A stretch of DNA of 64,000 nucleotides from Ashinkailepas kermadecensis (taxonomy: Eukaryota > Arthropoda > Thecostraca > Neolepadidae), in assembly GCA_034440615.1 (NCBI GenBank), contig JAOTOM010005148.1:410001-474000 (forward strand), read 5' to 3'. The notes under the pieces are model-generated. The model was not told the origin of the DNA. It saw only the letters and a list, made by a program, of their open reading frames with translations, and made no database searches. Shown here in pieces: positions 45,578 through 57,457 of the stretch; positions within the stretch are counted from its first letter, which is position 1; each line of letters opens with the position of its first letter. The translations under genes were made by a program, and so were the position numbers.

Positions 45578-46283
45578 CGCCAGATTCCACGACACCACTA
45601 ACGGCCCCTTGTCACTACCGTTACGCGACTACAGTGTCACCTCGACGAGTTTCGCCACGCACTCGATGGTGCCGAAAGGATGTCATGCCTCTATGGGTGT
45701 GGACGAGCTACACTGTATTGGATGACTTTCGATACAGGAAGCACTTGAAAAGTCCTGAGGGAAAGGCGTATCCAGAAATTGTCATGGGGCATTCGTTTGT
45801 AGGGACACCGTTTCCTCAGCGATGAGGGTGGAGGTATGGTAGGGGTGGGGGTCATCCTGGAAGTCCCTGGAGGGGCCATTCGGCTAAAGAAATGGGCTGA
45901 GCACGGTTGGGTGGGGGAGGGTTAGGTTTCCTTCAAGCCCCTCCGGGGAGGGGAGTGGGCGGCATCATTTCCCGTTCTGAGAAGCACCACATTTCCATGG
46001 GGGAAGGGAGGGACCTGTATGCATCCTGTGCCTCTGTATTCGCCCCAGTCGTGAGGAAACCAAACATCAGATTTGGATGGTTGAAGACCATCCAAGACCA
46101 TCCAAGACCAAAGACGTTCTTACCTTGAGCAGAAGCAAAAAGGTTATAAATATCAGACCTTAACAGCGGTGGACTCGCACAGGTTCCGTCAGGGGTCACT
46201 GATGGACCTGGAAGAGAGCAAACAAATGTTAGGAGTTCAGCCACAGGGGTGACACTTTACAGAGACTTCTATAATATGCTAGC

Positions 46284-46365
46284 TGGGGACCGTGGTAGCT
46301 CAGTAGTGGCAGCCGCTCTTGCAGCAGTTGAAGTTTCAGGTGTTCTCCTTGGCGAAAGCAGTACG
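46284..46365 (+). other. tRNA-like A-box, possible SINE head remnant
   Basis: GTGGTAGCTCAGTAGTGG is a good match to a tRNA D-arm/A-box. No B-box follows at the right distance, so it is at most a decayed SINE or tRNA pseudogene. Confidence 0.35.
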
Positions 46366-46524
46366 TCTCATGCATTGGCGTCGTCACGGATTTCAGATAG
46401 ATGAGGTGGGTAAGGGGGGAGGGGGAGGGTGGTGACGAGAGGCGTTTTACATCGACTTTTTTTCCAAGAAGCGCCGTAGGTGTAACATTAAGTTTGACGA
46501 AGCTGTTGAACGTGTCCCCCGGCG

Positions 46525-46795
46525 TTCGCCGTAGCGATTTGTTGCAGAGACTAAGTGCCCCGACATCCGCCCTGGCGACTTGTTGCAGAGACTTAGTGCC
46601 CCGGCGTCCGCCGTGGCGACTTGTTGCAGAGATTTAGTTCCCCGGCGTCCTCCGTGGAGACTTGTTGCAGGGGCTTAGTGCTCCGGCGTCCGCCGTGGCA
46701 ACTTGTTGCAGAGATTTAGTTCCCGGCGTCCTCCGTGGCGACTTGTTGCAGGGGCTTAGTGCCCCCGACGTCCTCCTTGGCGACGCTGCTTCTTG
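46525..46795. repeat. 41-bp minisatellite, about 6 units
   Basis: Units start at 46534, 46575 and 46616 (41-bp period), with core GCGACTTGTTGCAGAGACTT followed by AGTGCCCCGGCGTCCGCCGTG. Confidence 0.88.
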
Positions 46796-49700
46796 AAACA
46801 CTGCAGAAAAAACAACAGTTATTCAGGTTTCAAAAGTGTGAAGTTCGGGCCAGGTCGGGCCGCTCAGATGAATATATACACAGGAGTAGGCTCGCTCGCG
46901 CTTCGCATTCGCGCTGAAGGGCATGGATTGCGATAGTTTCCGCTTGCTTAAGGTGTTCATTCATGAAGTATATTCACCGAATTACATTGCTAAAAGCAGG
47001 AATACAAGAGTCGTCCCTCAGAGCCTGAATTCGAAACCCCGAGGATGCAACTAAAAGGGTGTACCCTTTTTCCACCCGGGACGACTGGCGAGTGCAGGCT
47101 GAGGTGTGGGACCTGTGGTTAGCCGCCCGCGTGCGGGAATGTTGCTGCAAATCCTTGTATTTGGGCAAAGGCTGAGGACGCTTCAGTAGTAATGGGAATG
47201 AAAGTTGGTCAGAATATTAGTACTTGAAATGCTGCATTGCACGTGAATCACTTTTCATTGTGACTCGTGCGCGGAAATACTGTTGTGGACTCCTTTCTTG
47301 GGACAAAAATTGAGAACACTTGACAAATAACATTCGGATGAAAGTAGAAAATCAAACTTAAGATACCACATAGGACTGAGTGAAGACATTAGAACGAAAA
47401 ATGCTGCAACAAAATAAAACAAGTTATCATGGTTTCAAAAGCATGACGGTCGAGTCTGGCCGGGCCGGGCCTGCCGCTCAGATGAACTTTTGCGCCATGT
47501 AGACGGGAACAGAGTCGCCCGGGCTTCGCACGCGCTCGCAATTACACGTCACGTTTGGATGCCTGGTTTATGACTCAAATGAGGTCAAGTTTACGAATTT
47601 ATGGATGGATATTATCAATCCTCTCTAAGAGCACTATATTAATGTGCTCTTTGACAAAATGCGTCATGAATTCCAATACAACGCCTGATATAATTCAGGT
47701 ATGGTATGCCCCCTTAAGCAAGACCATCCTTGATCAACTTAGCTTAAGGACAAGCAATGACCTTGGAGTGGTGAATGACCTAGGAGCGTACGCTAGTTTA
47801 GCCGTGAACTACGTCACATTACCGTTCCTAGGATAATGAGTCAGGAATACCAATTCAAAAGTATTCACTTGGGCTCATTTTTATACCAATCTGTGGAATC
47901 CCGTAATTTCGGCAGAATTTACAGTTATTCCTTCTTATGACGCCATGCTTCCGCAACATGGCATATCAAACTTCACATAAAACCTAGACATTGCAAAAGA
48001 CTAGTCCATTGCGACACGAAAACTCAGCCGAATCTGGTGAGCGGTTCGTAAGATGTCCTCGGAGACATGTTGCCTCGCAGATGTAACACCTCGAGAGATG
48101 TGTTGCATCTACACGGACAAGGATTATGGAGGATTTGGCAGCTAGACGAACACTCTGAACACATCCTTTGGCGAACGACACCCGCCAATGGCCGCCGCGA
48201 GCTCATTCAGCGTGATGTCCACTAGATAATCTATGAGGGCCTTTTTAGTACGGATGAACTGGTACACTGCAGTATTTTATCCTAACCTAAATAATGTAGC
48301 GTAACCTAAAATTATTGCTAATTTAGCCTGCGATCACTTGAAAGTGATGCTTTTGGGCACGACATGTAGAACCTTCATGCGATGAAACTACGGATTCAAT
48401 GGTGACTGTGGTAATTTGGTCGAATGTAAAGCACAAAGAGCACATTTTAAGACGGTGCGAATGTGTTGTCAAAGCAAATGAACTTACACGACAGTTGTCA
48501 AAATCACATCACTGAATTGTGCTGGAAATTTAACCAACATGCCTAGTAATAAATACATCATCAATCGCTAAATTTCGTCACAAATAACAAAATGGCATTC
48601 GTTTAGCTTCGCTGTCGTGCTTTGTTCGGAAGCGCCGGGATTAGCAAACCTATGTCAACGACGAAGATTGCAAATTGTCGTACACAGGTGAGGATTAATT
48701 CAGGTTTCATTTGGGCGGACTCATGTCAGGACGATCTACTTGACATCCTTTGTCAGATACGACAAAACAACTGTCCATTCGGCACTTGACGGGACCTTCC
48801 GTCTCGCATTTTCCCTTTTCGTAGCCTTACGTCGCTGCTTCCATGATCACCCGCATAAGATGCCATTAGCATAGCCGAACGAGCGATGGCAAGAGGCGAG
48901 CTATAGGGCTTCCGCACTGTGGGCGCAGTATCGAGGCTCGTGCCGCCAGCAGACGATGGTGCTGGCGTGATCACTGCGACTAAATATGACGTGTGCGCCG
49001 CCGCCTAGCGCCACCTATACCGTCACCAGGACACCACTCAGCGCCACCTATACGGTTACCAGGGGACTCGGCGCAGCAAGTTCCTCCACAAAACCGTATC
49101 TGTGAATAAGGGATGCGGGTAGTCTCCAGAGGGAATACTGGGGTGAAGGCTATCAAAATCGAAATGAAAAGGATGCATACTTCTGGATAAAGAAGGCAGT
49201 GCCGAGTTAAAACGTTACAATCGAAAAACGGTCATCAAACTATTAACAGCATGTCGGTCAGGTTGGGCCGGATTGGATTGGGTATGGTTGGGTCGCGTAG
49301 CGGCACGGATGTGAATTGTTTCGTAAATGTAAAGAGGCGTATTTTACTCGCTCTGGTCTTGTTTTTATTCGTAGTAAAACCAGGGATAAAATGTGTTCTT
49401 CTGATGGCGATGAGTGTGCTCTCATGGTATATCCCCAAACGTTTCCTCACAATCTTGAAATGCATGCATACCACATCATCGCATTCAAATGAACCCTGAA
49501 ACCAATGCAATACTTCAACATAACTTCAAATGATTTGATAACGCCCACTAATGCTCACTGCTGTGCAAAATTGTTGGGGTGCGTTCCCATCCCTCTCCTG
49601 CCAATCAAAAACGCATTTGCAATAATCATAGCTGGCACTGCTGGTATGTATCTCCAGCAAAAATCAGAAAGTTTCGCTACTGAATAAATTAATTCTTAAT

Positions 49701-49966
49701 TTCACGACAAAGGTGGATTCTCAGGCAGAAGCCTATCACCTCATGTGATCCTCCAAGAAAAACTACATAACCGCCCTTGACACAGGCGTCCAATTCATCT
49801 GTTGAAGCATGGGCGCAAAATGACCTCGTAGTCGGCGCGCCCTTAAGCCCAAATAACTAACTAACTAATAATCATACATATACTAACATATAACTAACAT
49901 CTGTTGAAGCAGCATGGAATTGATGGAAAATGCATATATCGAATGGATGGAAATTACGGATGGAAG
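46796..49966. other. Intergenic DNA, nothing recognised
   Basis: No frame over 100 codons and no domain. GCCGGGCCG-type motifs near 46850 and 47460 and TAACCTAA motifs near 48290 are scattered. Confidence 0.45.
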
Positions 49967-50070
49967 CAACGGCGTAGCCAGGAATTGGTACAAGAGTGGG
50001 GGGCGAACATCTGGAGAGGACTCCCTACCTGCTTAGGCTTTCCCCACTTTCCAGAATCTCCTCGGAGTTC
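49967..50070 (+). mobile_element. 5' end of a hAT-like MITE running into a (TA)n tract
   Basis: CAACGGCGTAGCCAGGAATTG opens a segment with a G-run typical of the family, but no 3' end is found. The sequence passes into about 330 bp of (TA)n at 50073. Confidence 0.45.
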
Positions 50071-50071
50071 T

Positions 50072-50402
<331 letters not shown>

Positions 50403-50406
<4 letters not shown>

Positions 50407-52769
50407 CATATATTTGCATGCAAATGTGGTTAAATATTACGTCGGGAAAATAAGGCACACAGAGCTGGCGTGGCTAATGCGAGACCTGCAATCAAAATCC
50501 AACAGCCTGCAGTGGACATAAAAACAACCCATTGAGCTGCCGACAACCACCAGCAAAGGAAAGCCTATTGCGGAAAATAAAGGGACATTAACACATATCT
50601 AGTGAGCTGAATGTTATAAAAAGGGATATTTAAGAGTATTGGTTTCAATAGATCTTCAGTAAAAAAAAACAACAATGTAACCTAGAAAGCTGTGAAGTCA
50701 GGAAGGTATGAAAAAAATGTACTTTGCCTCTGTGCCATATTTAATGTTGTGCACAGGCATGAGACCTTTGCCTTAAGAAGCGGTACACATATGCTAGAAA
50801 GAGTGTACCGCAAAGCTTCTAGACTTATCTGTTGGCTAGGACATTTAGAATATAGGGAAAAGCTTGTGGCATTAAGTATGTACTCACTCAATAATTGGAA
50901 ATCAAGGAGTGAAATGATTGAGATGCGTATGGTACGTAGAAGTTTATATATCTGAAGAATTATTTTCAGTGCATGCAATCACATAGGGGTTATCAATTCA
51001 GGCTATAATCTAAATATAGATAAGTCAAGGTGAAGGTCTGGCAAAAGCCAAAAGGTTTTCAGTTAAAGGTTGGTTGATTAATGGAAGATGCTGCTGGTTG
51101 GATGAAGTAGGGTGTCCCTCATTGGATGTAAATAACATTAGGGCGGATAAATTATTTATGTCTAAAAATCTTAATTTTAAGCTCTAAGTTGTGCAGTAAG
51201 GGATAGGCGTTGGGGCGAATGGAGTGAGATTGGTGTTAGTAGATGTGCACTGTTCACTGCTCCGGTCAATTTAGTTTGTACCCTCTGGTTCTTGTTGGGC
51301 CTTGGACCTTAGATGTGTTAGATCATGCTTATAAATTGGGAATTATGCTAGTAACATATGTATCTGGTAGTGGATTCAGTACCGATCTTCGTATGTCTGA
51401 TGCCCATGAGGTTTGTCATGAGAACACAATGGGTGGATCGCTTCTCTAGAGCTCAGAATATAACATCAATAATAGGGCGGGTTTCGGTCTCTTTTTATCT
51501 ACCAAGAGTATCTTCCTTTTTTAGGCTTAACGAGGCTGGAACACTGTGGCTCTTCTTAAGCCTGAAGTCTCTATGTCTTAATTTTTAATGTATAATCCTG
51601 AATGTTTTTTTTCCTTCTAGAACGTCGGTGTGGTGTAAGCGTGGTTTTACAGCATCGCTACAAGTGTAGTTAAACACGGGAAAATCCACAGATAACATGC
51701 ATGTTCAGGGTCGGGACCTGCGCGGTGCCGGCTCAGGCGCTCAAATCTTATCCGATACATTGCTGAGGGAAGTAAGACAAGCGTTCACAAACACGGTGAA
51801 GCCTTCGGCATAATTTGGGGATCGAATCCCCCCCCCTGGCCATCAATCATCAGCGGAGTCGCTTTATTTACTTTTGTCTAGGCTATTGCTTTCTCAATGG
51901 TCGATCTGGTTCCCTCAACGTCTCCTCGATTTCACTTGCGACCCTTTGCGGTTCCTCCCATGCCGCGGAGTCTCATAGTTAGCGCATCAATTTTATGAAA
52001 GGTCACTCGTCCAAATAAGGGGCAAAATCGATTGTGAAAGCTCACGAGAAGCAGTCCTGTTGTTGGCTCTAGTTGGGGCCTTCCGTGGAAGGAAGAGGCG
52101 CTGAGGAGCTCTTGTTCAGGAGTTCTCAGAGCGAAGGGGCACGACTATTTTGCGGAGGAATTATTTGAAGAGTAGCAATGCATGTGCGGCTTGCTTTGGC
52201 TAAGGCAAGTTGTCCGCAATTCATGGCTTAGCTATTCCGTCCTACTATATGTGGGCAAATTTAAATGGTATGCTATATTGCAATCACGTAGCGTTACGTT
52301 GCTGTGTGTGCAATGGAAGGTTGTTGATGGACTAGACCAGCTCAGCCAAAGCAAAAATATCCGTGACTAATTAATGAAAGTGTGAGCGACCCGACCCGAC
52401 CCGACCTAACCGACACGATTTGTGTAGGCTTGTAGCGCGATAACAACGCTCCATGGAATGACTAAATGAGCACTGATGTTAGTAATGCTGCTAATTATTT
52501 TTCCCTTGCGTGTTGCTGCTTCTTTTCATCTCACGTTCAACGACAATAATGGTACCTTACACTAGCCGTAGTTGTCTGGTCACATCACCTTCAATAATAC
52601 GTTGATAAAATCGCTGGCACCAAGAACCAGCATTAAGTATGTAATGACACTGGGAAGTGTTAACGTTCGAAATGTCCGACCAAAAACACATGGATAACTG
52701 TTACTGGCGAATATTTGGACATGACGATGTAAGAAACGCACTCGCCAGAACTCGCTTGAGCACCAGCGA
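50403..52769. other. Intergenic DNA, nothing certain
   Basis: AT-rich. A GGGGATCGAATCCCC sequence near 51818-51832 resembles a tRNA T-arm, but no matching A-box or acceptor stem is found. Confidence 0.4.
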
Positions 52770-53098
52770 ATCACGTATCTGCAACAGTGTAACAGTGTCA
52801 TCACGTATCTTCAACAGTGTAACAGTGTAATCACGTATCTGCAACAGTGTAACAGTGTAATCACGTATCTGCAACAGTGTAACACTGTAATCACGTATCT
52901 GCAACAGTGTAACAGTGTAATCACGTATCTGCAACAGTGTAACTGTGTAATCACGTATCTGCAACAGTGTAACTGTGTAATCACGTATTTGCAACAGTGT
53001 AACAGTGTAATCACGTATCTGCAACAGTGTAACAGTGTAATCACGTATCTGCAACAGTGTAACAGTGTAATCACGTATCTGCAACAGTGTAACTGTGT
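52770..53098. repeat. 30-bp minisatellite, 11 near-identical units
   Basis: The unit is TAATCACGTATCTGCAACAG followed by TGTAACAGTG; units repeat exactly every 30 bp from 52799. Because 30 is a multiple of three, minus-strand frames with repeating RDYTVTLLQI-like peptides arise; I do not call these genes. Confidence 0.93.
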
Positions 53099-53219
53099 CT
53101 TTGTAGGATCATGCCGAACACTCCGAACGGTAGAACAGACGTCCGAAGAAAAAAACTATCAACCCGCGCTAAAAGGGCTGATATGGCTGGCGTACACGCC
53201 AACTCCCTCGGCTCCCAGC

Positions 53220-53545
53220 AACCATCTGAGGTCTGACAAAACCGCCCTCTGAGGTCTGACAACGTCGCCCTCTGGGGTCTGACAAAGCCGCCCTCTGAGG
53301 TCTGACAACGTCACCCTCTGAGGTCTGACAAAGCCGCCATCTGAGGTCTGACAAAGCCGCCCTCTGAGGTGTGACAAAGCCGCCTTCTGAGGTGTGATAA
53401 AGCCGCCCTCTGAGGTCTGACAACGCCGCCCTCTGGGGTCTGACAAAGCCGCCCTCTGAGGTCTGATGACGTCGCCCTCTGAGGTCTGACAACGTCGCCC
53501 TCTGAGGTCTGACAAAACCACCTTCTGAGGTCTGACAAAGCCGCC
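53220..53545. repeat. 23-bp minisatellite, about 14 units
   Basis: The unit is CTCTGAGGTCTGACAAAG followed by CCGCC, with CAACG/CAAAG variants. It starts about 120 bp after an unrelated 30-bp array. Confidence 0.9.
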
Positions 53546-53547
53546 CT

Positions 53548-54060
53548 GATTTAATGACTGCCAGAGGGGGGGGGGGGCGGGGGCTCACGGACTCGGCACG
53601 GACGGCGGGTCGTTACGCGGCCGAGGCCCCGAGGCTGCGGTTTTGGTCACGCAGCGCGCCGTCCGCGTCCGCGGCCGCCGCCGCCGGCCGCGACTTCGGT
53701 GCCGTGGATCGTGACGCGCGGTCGGATGGCGGGGGGCGGAGCCGCGCCGCCGGCCGGCGCCGATAATGACGCCGCCGCGGGCGGCTCCATTAGCATACCG
53801 GGGTCAGGGGTCGCGGCGCGAGGGGTGCCGTATCGGGCCGGGTGCGGCCGGAGGCAGCCTGCCGACGCTTAGGGACACCGCCGCCGGCCGGCCATGATCA
53901 TACGTTCGGAGTATCGGGACTGGATGAATATTAATCTGCGGCTGCACGGCTTCCTCGTTGGCGGACGCCAGGGCGCTGACACCGGTACGATTCCTCTGCC
54001 GGACGCCGTGCTCGCTGTCGGCATTCGACGCCGGTCTGGCTCATCGACCCGATAATTCAC
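53548..54060. other. CpG-rich block with no recognised gene
   Basis: Very high G+C with runs such as GCGGCCGCCGCCGCCGG, abrupt edges, and an adjacent minisatellite. It resembles the CpG-rich block at the E74 start, so it may be a promoter or first exon of a gene that I cannot see. Frames across it show no domain. Confidence 0.45.
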
Positions 54061-54948
54061 CAGGCCGTTCCGCCTTATTTGGATTTCTTCATTTGTTTGC
54101 GATATCGTTGTAGTTTTAGCTCGCTAGGCGAAGGTGCATGCCTTTTGAAACCGGCACCAAGTCTCAAGTGGAACATTTTAGTGTTGTTTTCCATGATGTT
54201 TTCCATAGAACATTTTAATAATTAAGTAAATAATATATTTTACGATGCCAGTATGACTTCTGCATGATCGAATGTATGAGAAATTATGCCACCGATCAGT
54301 CGTACATCGAATCCGGTTAATGCTGTGTTTGTGATGATTTTGATGCCAGTGGATCAGGTTCTCTTGGTAAGTCGAAAATGTGCGTTTACCATCTTCCCCA
54401 ATTGGGAATGTCAACATTAGAAATAACTGATCCAGTTCGCAGAAAGGTGCTGTGCGTAAGCTTTTTATCGAATGATACGTTGCATTCATGACAATGAGAG
54501 TTATCTGTTCAGCGTTCCGAAATTGTGAAGTTCCAACACTGGATTTGGTTGGAACCAACTATATGGTTAGGTACTCGCACGGTCGCACTGACTCGACGGT
54601 TGAGAATATCTGGTCAACCGTCCTCACCGTTTAATGCAAGCTATTGTATTAAATACAAGGTGTTTTCAGCAACGTGTGTATTTTACAATTTTACCAGATC
54701 GTTTAGCAAACAATTGAATGTCATTGCCTTCAAGTTTCTCCTTAATCCAAAGCCTAGACTGGCCGGTAGAGGATAGCGTGGCATAACATTGCGTACAACG
54801 ACTGAACATAACATAGCGCCCAAGCCCAATTCTCAGACTCATTAAAATACATTCTCCTAGTTAAACAAGTACAATCCGCAGTCGCACATTTGCCGGCTTG
54901 GATGCCTATAACTTTGTCAAAGTATAACCTAGAACATTAGGTTGTCAT

Positions 54949-55150
54949 CAGAGGCGCACCCAAGGGGGACGAGGGGGCCTGTTCCCCCTTAGCAACCAGA
55001 AATAAACTGATAAAACAAGAAATTTGGGGATCCTCACCACGGAAAACCGAGAATATTCGGCACACAAAGCGCGCCGAAAGCGTTTTCTATTTCATCGCAT
55101 GGTTTTTCCTTTCGTTGGACCCCTTTGACAAAATCCTAGCTGCGCTACTG
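54949..55150 (-). mobile_element. Member of the hAT-like MITE family (inverted)
   Basis: It begins CAGAGGCGCACCCAAGGGGG and ends CTAGCTGCGCTACTG, so it is inverted relative to the copy at 56161. The interior includes AAAGCGCGCCGAAAGCG. No exact target duplication is seen. Confidence 0.6.
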
Positions 55151-55742
55151 TTTACCATTGTCCTTAGTAGCCACGTTAGTTGATTCATCCGCACGGGCAT
55201 CATGTGACCGCCTGTAATCGATGTGCCCCATAGTCATTATTGCAGTTAATCAAGCAAGTGGCAAGAAACAGTGTGAGTATGCCTTTTTCGGGGTCAGATA
55301 ATATTTACCTTAGTCGTTTTTGCTGGGCTGCTTTTGTTTTTACCTTATCATTTTCTGCTTATCTCTTTTTCATTGCATTCGGATTCAATGGCCGCATTCC
55401 TGATGTGTGTTGCCTGAACAATACCCAAAATGCATTCAACACGGAATACTTGAAGAGATATCGCGATTTCCTCATAGCCCGAAAGTGGCTAAGCTTTCGC
55501 AAGTAGCTCGACCACCGAGAGCACTTTTGTATTGTATTGTGCTATATTGCATTGCGCTGCATCGCTGCAGACGCATCCAACCACAAAATATTGGGCTATT
55601 AATGAGCTAGGGCAATGAGCGAGGTTGGGTTGCAAAGGAGCAAAATGAGGTCGGGCACTCCGTGGAATGTTGGGAAGTACGTTAAGTTCGCGATTGCATA
55701 TATTACCCCATGGGCCCAGCAGCATGATGAGAACTGGCTACA

Positions 55743-55964
55743 CCAGGGACCGAACCAGGAATTCACATGGGAGGCGCATGTCGGGAGAGGCGCCACTTTG
55801 CCTCCCGAGGTGCGCCTCTGGCTGAAAAATCCGAGGGGCTTCAATCGGGCCTTCTCGGAGGGGCGCCCTTTCCAGGCCAGAGTGGCACCCACTTACCATT
55901 TGGGTCACATGCCCCCAACGCCCCTCCCCCCCCCCTGTTTCCGCCCTTGGCTACGCCACACACG
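55743..55964 (+). mobile_element. Member of the hAT-like MITE family
   Basis: It starts near CAGGGACCGAACCAGGAATT and ends TTGGCTACGCCAC. The middle carries GCGCCTCTGGCTGAAAA and a C-run before the 3' end. No clear target duplication is visible. The short frames across it (GAPLAEKSEGL and similar) are by-products. Confidence 0.6.
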
Positions 55965-56160
55965 GTCGTTGGCTGTGTCCAGTGAAGGGCAATGAATAGT
56001 CCAGCGACGAAGGTGGGAAGCAACTCAGTCTGCAGACAGACCTTTTGTCTGCAGGAATAAACCAAGGAAGAAAGCCCACGGAAGACACATGATGGAAGTG
56101 CGCACCACGAGGAAGGAACACAAGCTCCTGAAAACCGTATGTTTAGGAGCTGGCATCCAG

Positions 56161-56361
56161 GCAGTGGCGAGGCCAGGATTTTTTTTAAGGAGTGGGGCAG
56201 ATGAAAACAAATGTGATACAACAGAGATAGCTTCGGGGCGCGCTAAGCGCGCCGAAAATTTCAGACTTTCCTTGGTAAAAATCTTTAAAAAAAATTCGCA
56301 TGATCTAGTGTATTTTTGTGTGCTAAAGGGGCGAGGGGGGGGGGAGCTTGGCTGCGCCTCT
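56161..56361 (+). mobile_element. Member of the hAT-like MITE family
   Basis: It starts GCAGTGGCGAGGCCAGGA and ends CTTGGCTGCGCCTCT. The flanks GCATCCAG (56153-56160) and GCGTCCAA (56362-56369) match at six of eight positions, fitting a decayed 8-bp duplication. The interior has GGCGCGCTAAGCGCGCC-like sequence and a G-run before the 3' end. Confidence 0.65.
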
Positions 56362-57115
56362 GCGTCCAAGAAAGGAAGACATACAAGGTCATAAAACGTG
56401 CGGCAATCGGGCTCTGGAGGATGAGCCTCTTCGTGAGTGTTTGGCCCAAGTGACTCGGCAAAAGTTCGCGGCAAGTCTGGCCAACAATATTGAAGCAGAT
56501 TTACACGTGAACAACCATGGCTTTAAGTGTTGCTATTGGTGCAAGACTCCAGGTGATTCAGACGGTACGAGTAACAGTGGAACAATCGCTGAATATCACA
56601 GAATGTGGGAACGTGACGGGCGCAACCACCAGATACCTTTTGTTTTGCTTCGTTATATGTATTTATTAATGCATGGCTTCACATCGCAATACAACTTTGT
56701 GTATTATACCTACCGAGTCTTGGGGGATGTAATGTCTTTGATGTTACAATGTAGGACGGCATATGCAGATGATAGGAGTAAGAAGCAGCCAAGAACGCTA
56801 ACAAGGTTAAGAAAACACCTCTATTCAGAGGCATGTTCATCCCGCTATTGGGTGTGGTTGCAGTTATGTATGTAACCATATATATATATATACATATACC
56901 CCATATAATATGGTTCATAAACTCTGCATTGTGCATGCGAGTTCGGAAACAAAATGTTTACTCCAAATTGTTTTCCCTGAAAAAGCATTGCAAATCATTA
57001 TCTGATATCCTCTCCCCCCACCCAAAATAATTTTTTACAAGAAATAAAGCTCTAAGCTAGAATAAATAAATACGATTACGCAAAACAGCATGCCCAAGGG
57101 AACAACTATCGCTAA

Positions 57116-57449
57116 CAGGGAAAGATGGAACGATACAAGGGGGCACTGGGGGCATATACCCCCCCCCCCTCGCCCTCACCCCGATGGAAGGTGGCGCCTC
57201 TCTGGTCGGGAAAAGGCATTCCTCCGGAAAGGCTCGAGTACACGCCCATCCGCTCAACAGATTTTCAGCCAGAGGCGCCCCTCTGAGAGAAATGGGCACC
57301 CCATCAGAAGGAAAAGGCACCCTTTTTGTGTGCTCGAGTGCACCCTTCCCGCACAACGGATTTTCGACCAAATGCACCCCCCTAAAGAAATATGGCGCCC
57401 CTCCAGATGGGCGCCCCCTCCCCAATTGCAATTCCTGAATCCACCCCTG
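57116..57449 (-). mobile_element. hAT-like MITE with perfect 8-bp target duplication
   Basis: ATCGCTAA occurs at 57108-57115 and 57450-57457. The 334-bp insert starts CAGGGAAAGATGGAAC and ends GAATCCACCCCTG (reverse complement CAGGGGTGGATTC). Its interior, on the minus strand, shares GCGCCTCTGGCTGAAAA with the element at 55743-55964. Short frames inside it are not genes. Confidence 0.75.
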
Positions 57450-57457
57450 ATCGCTAA

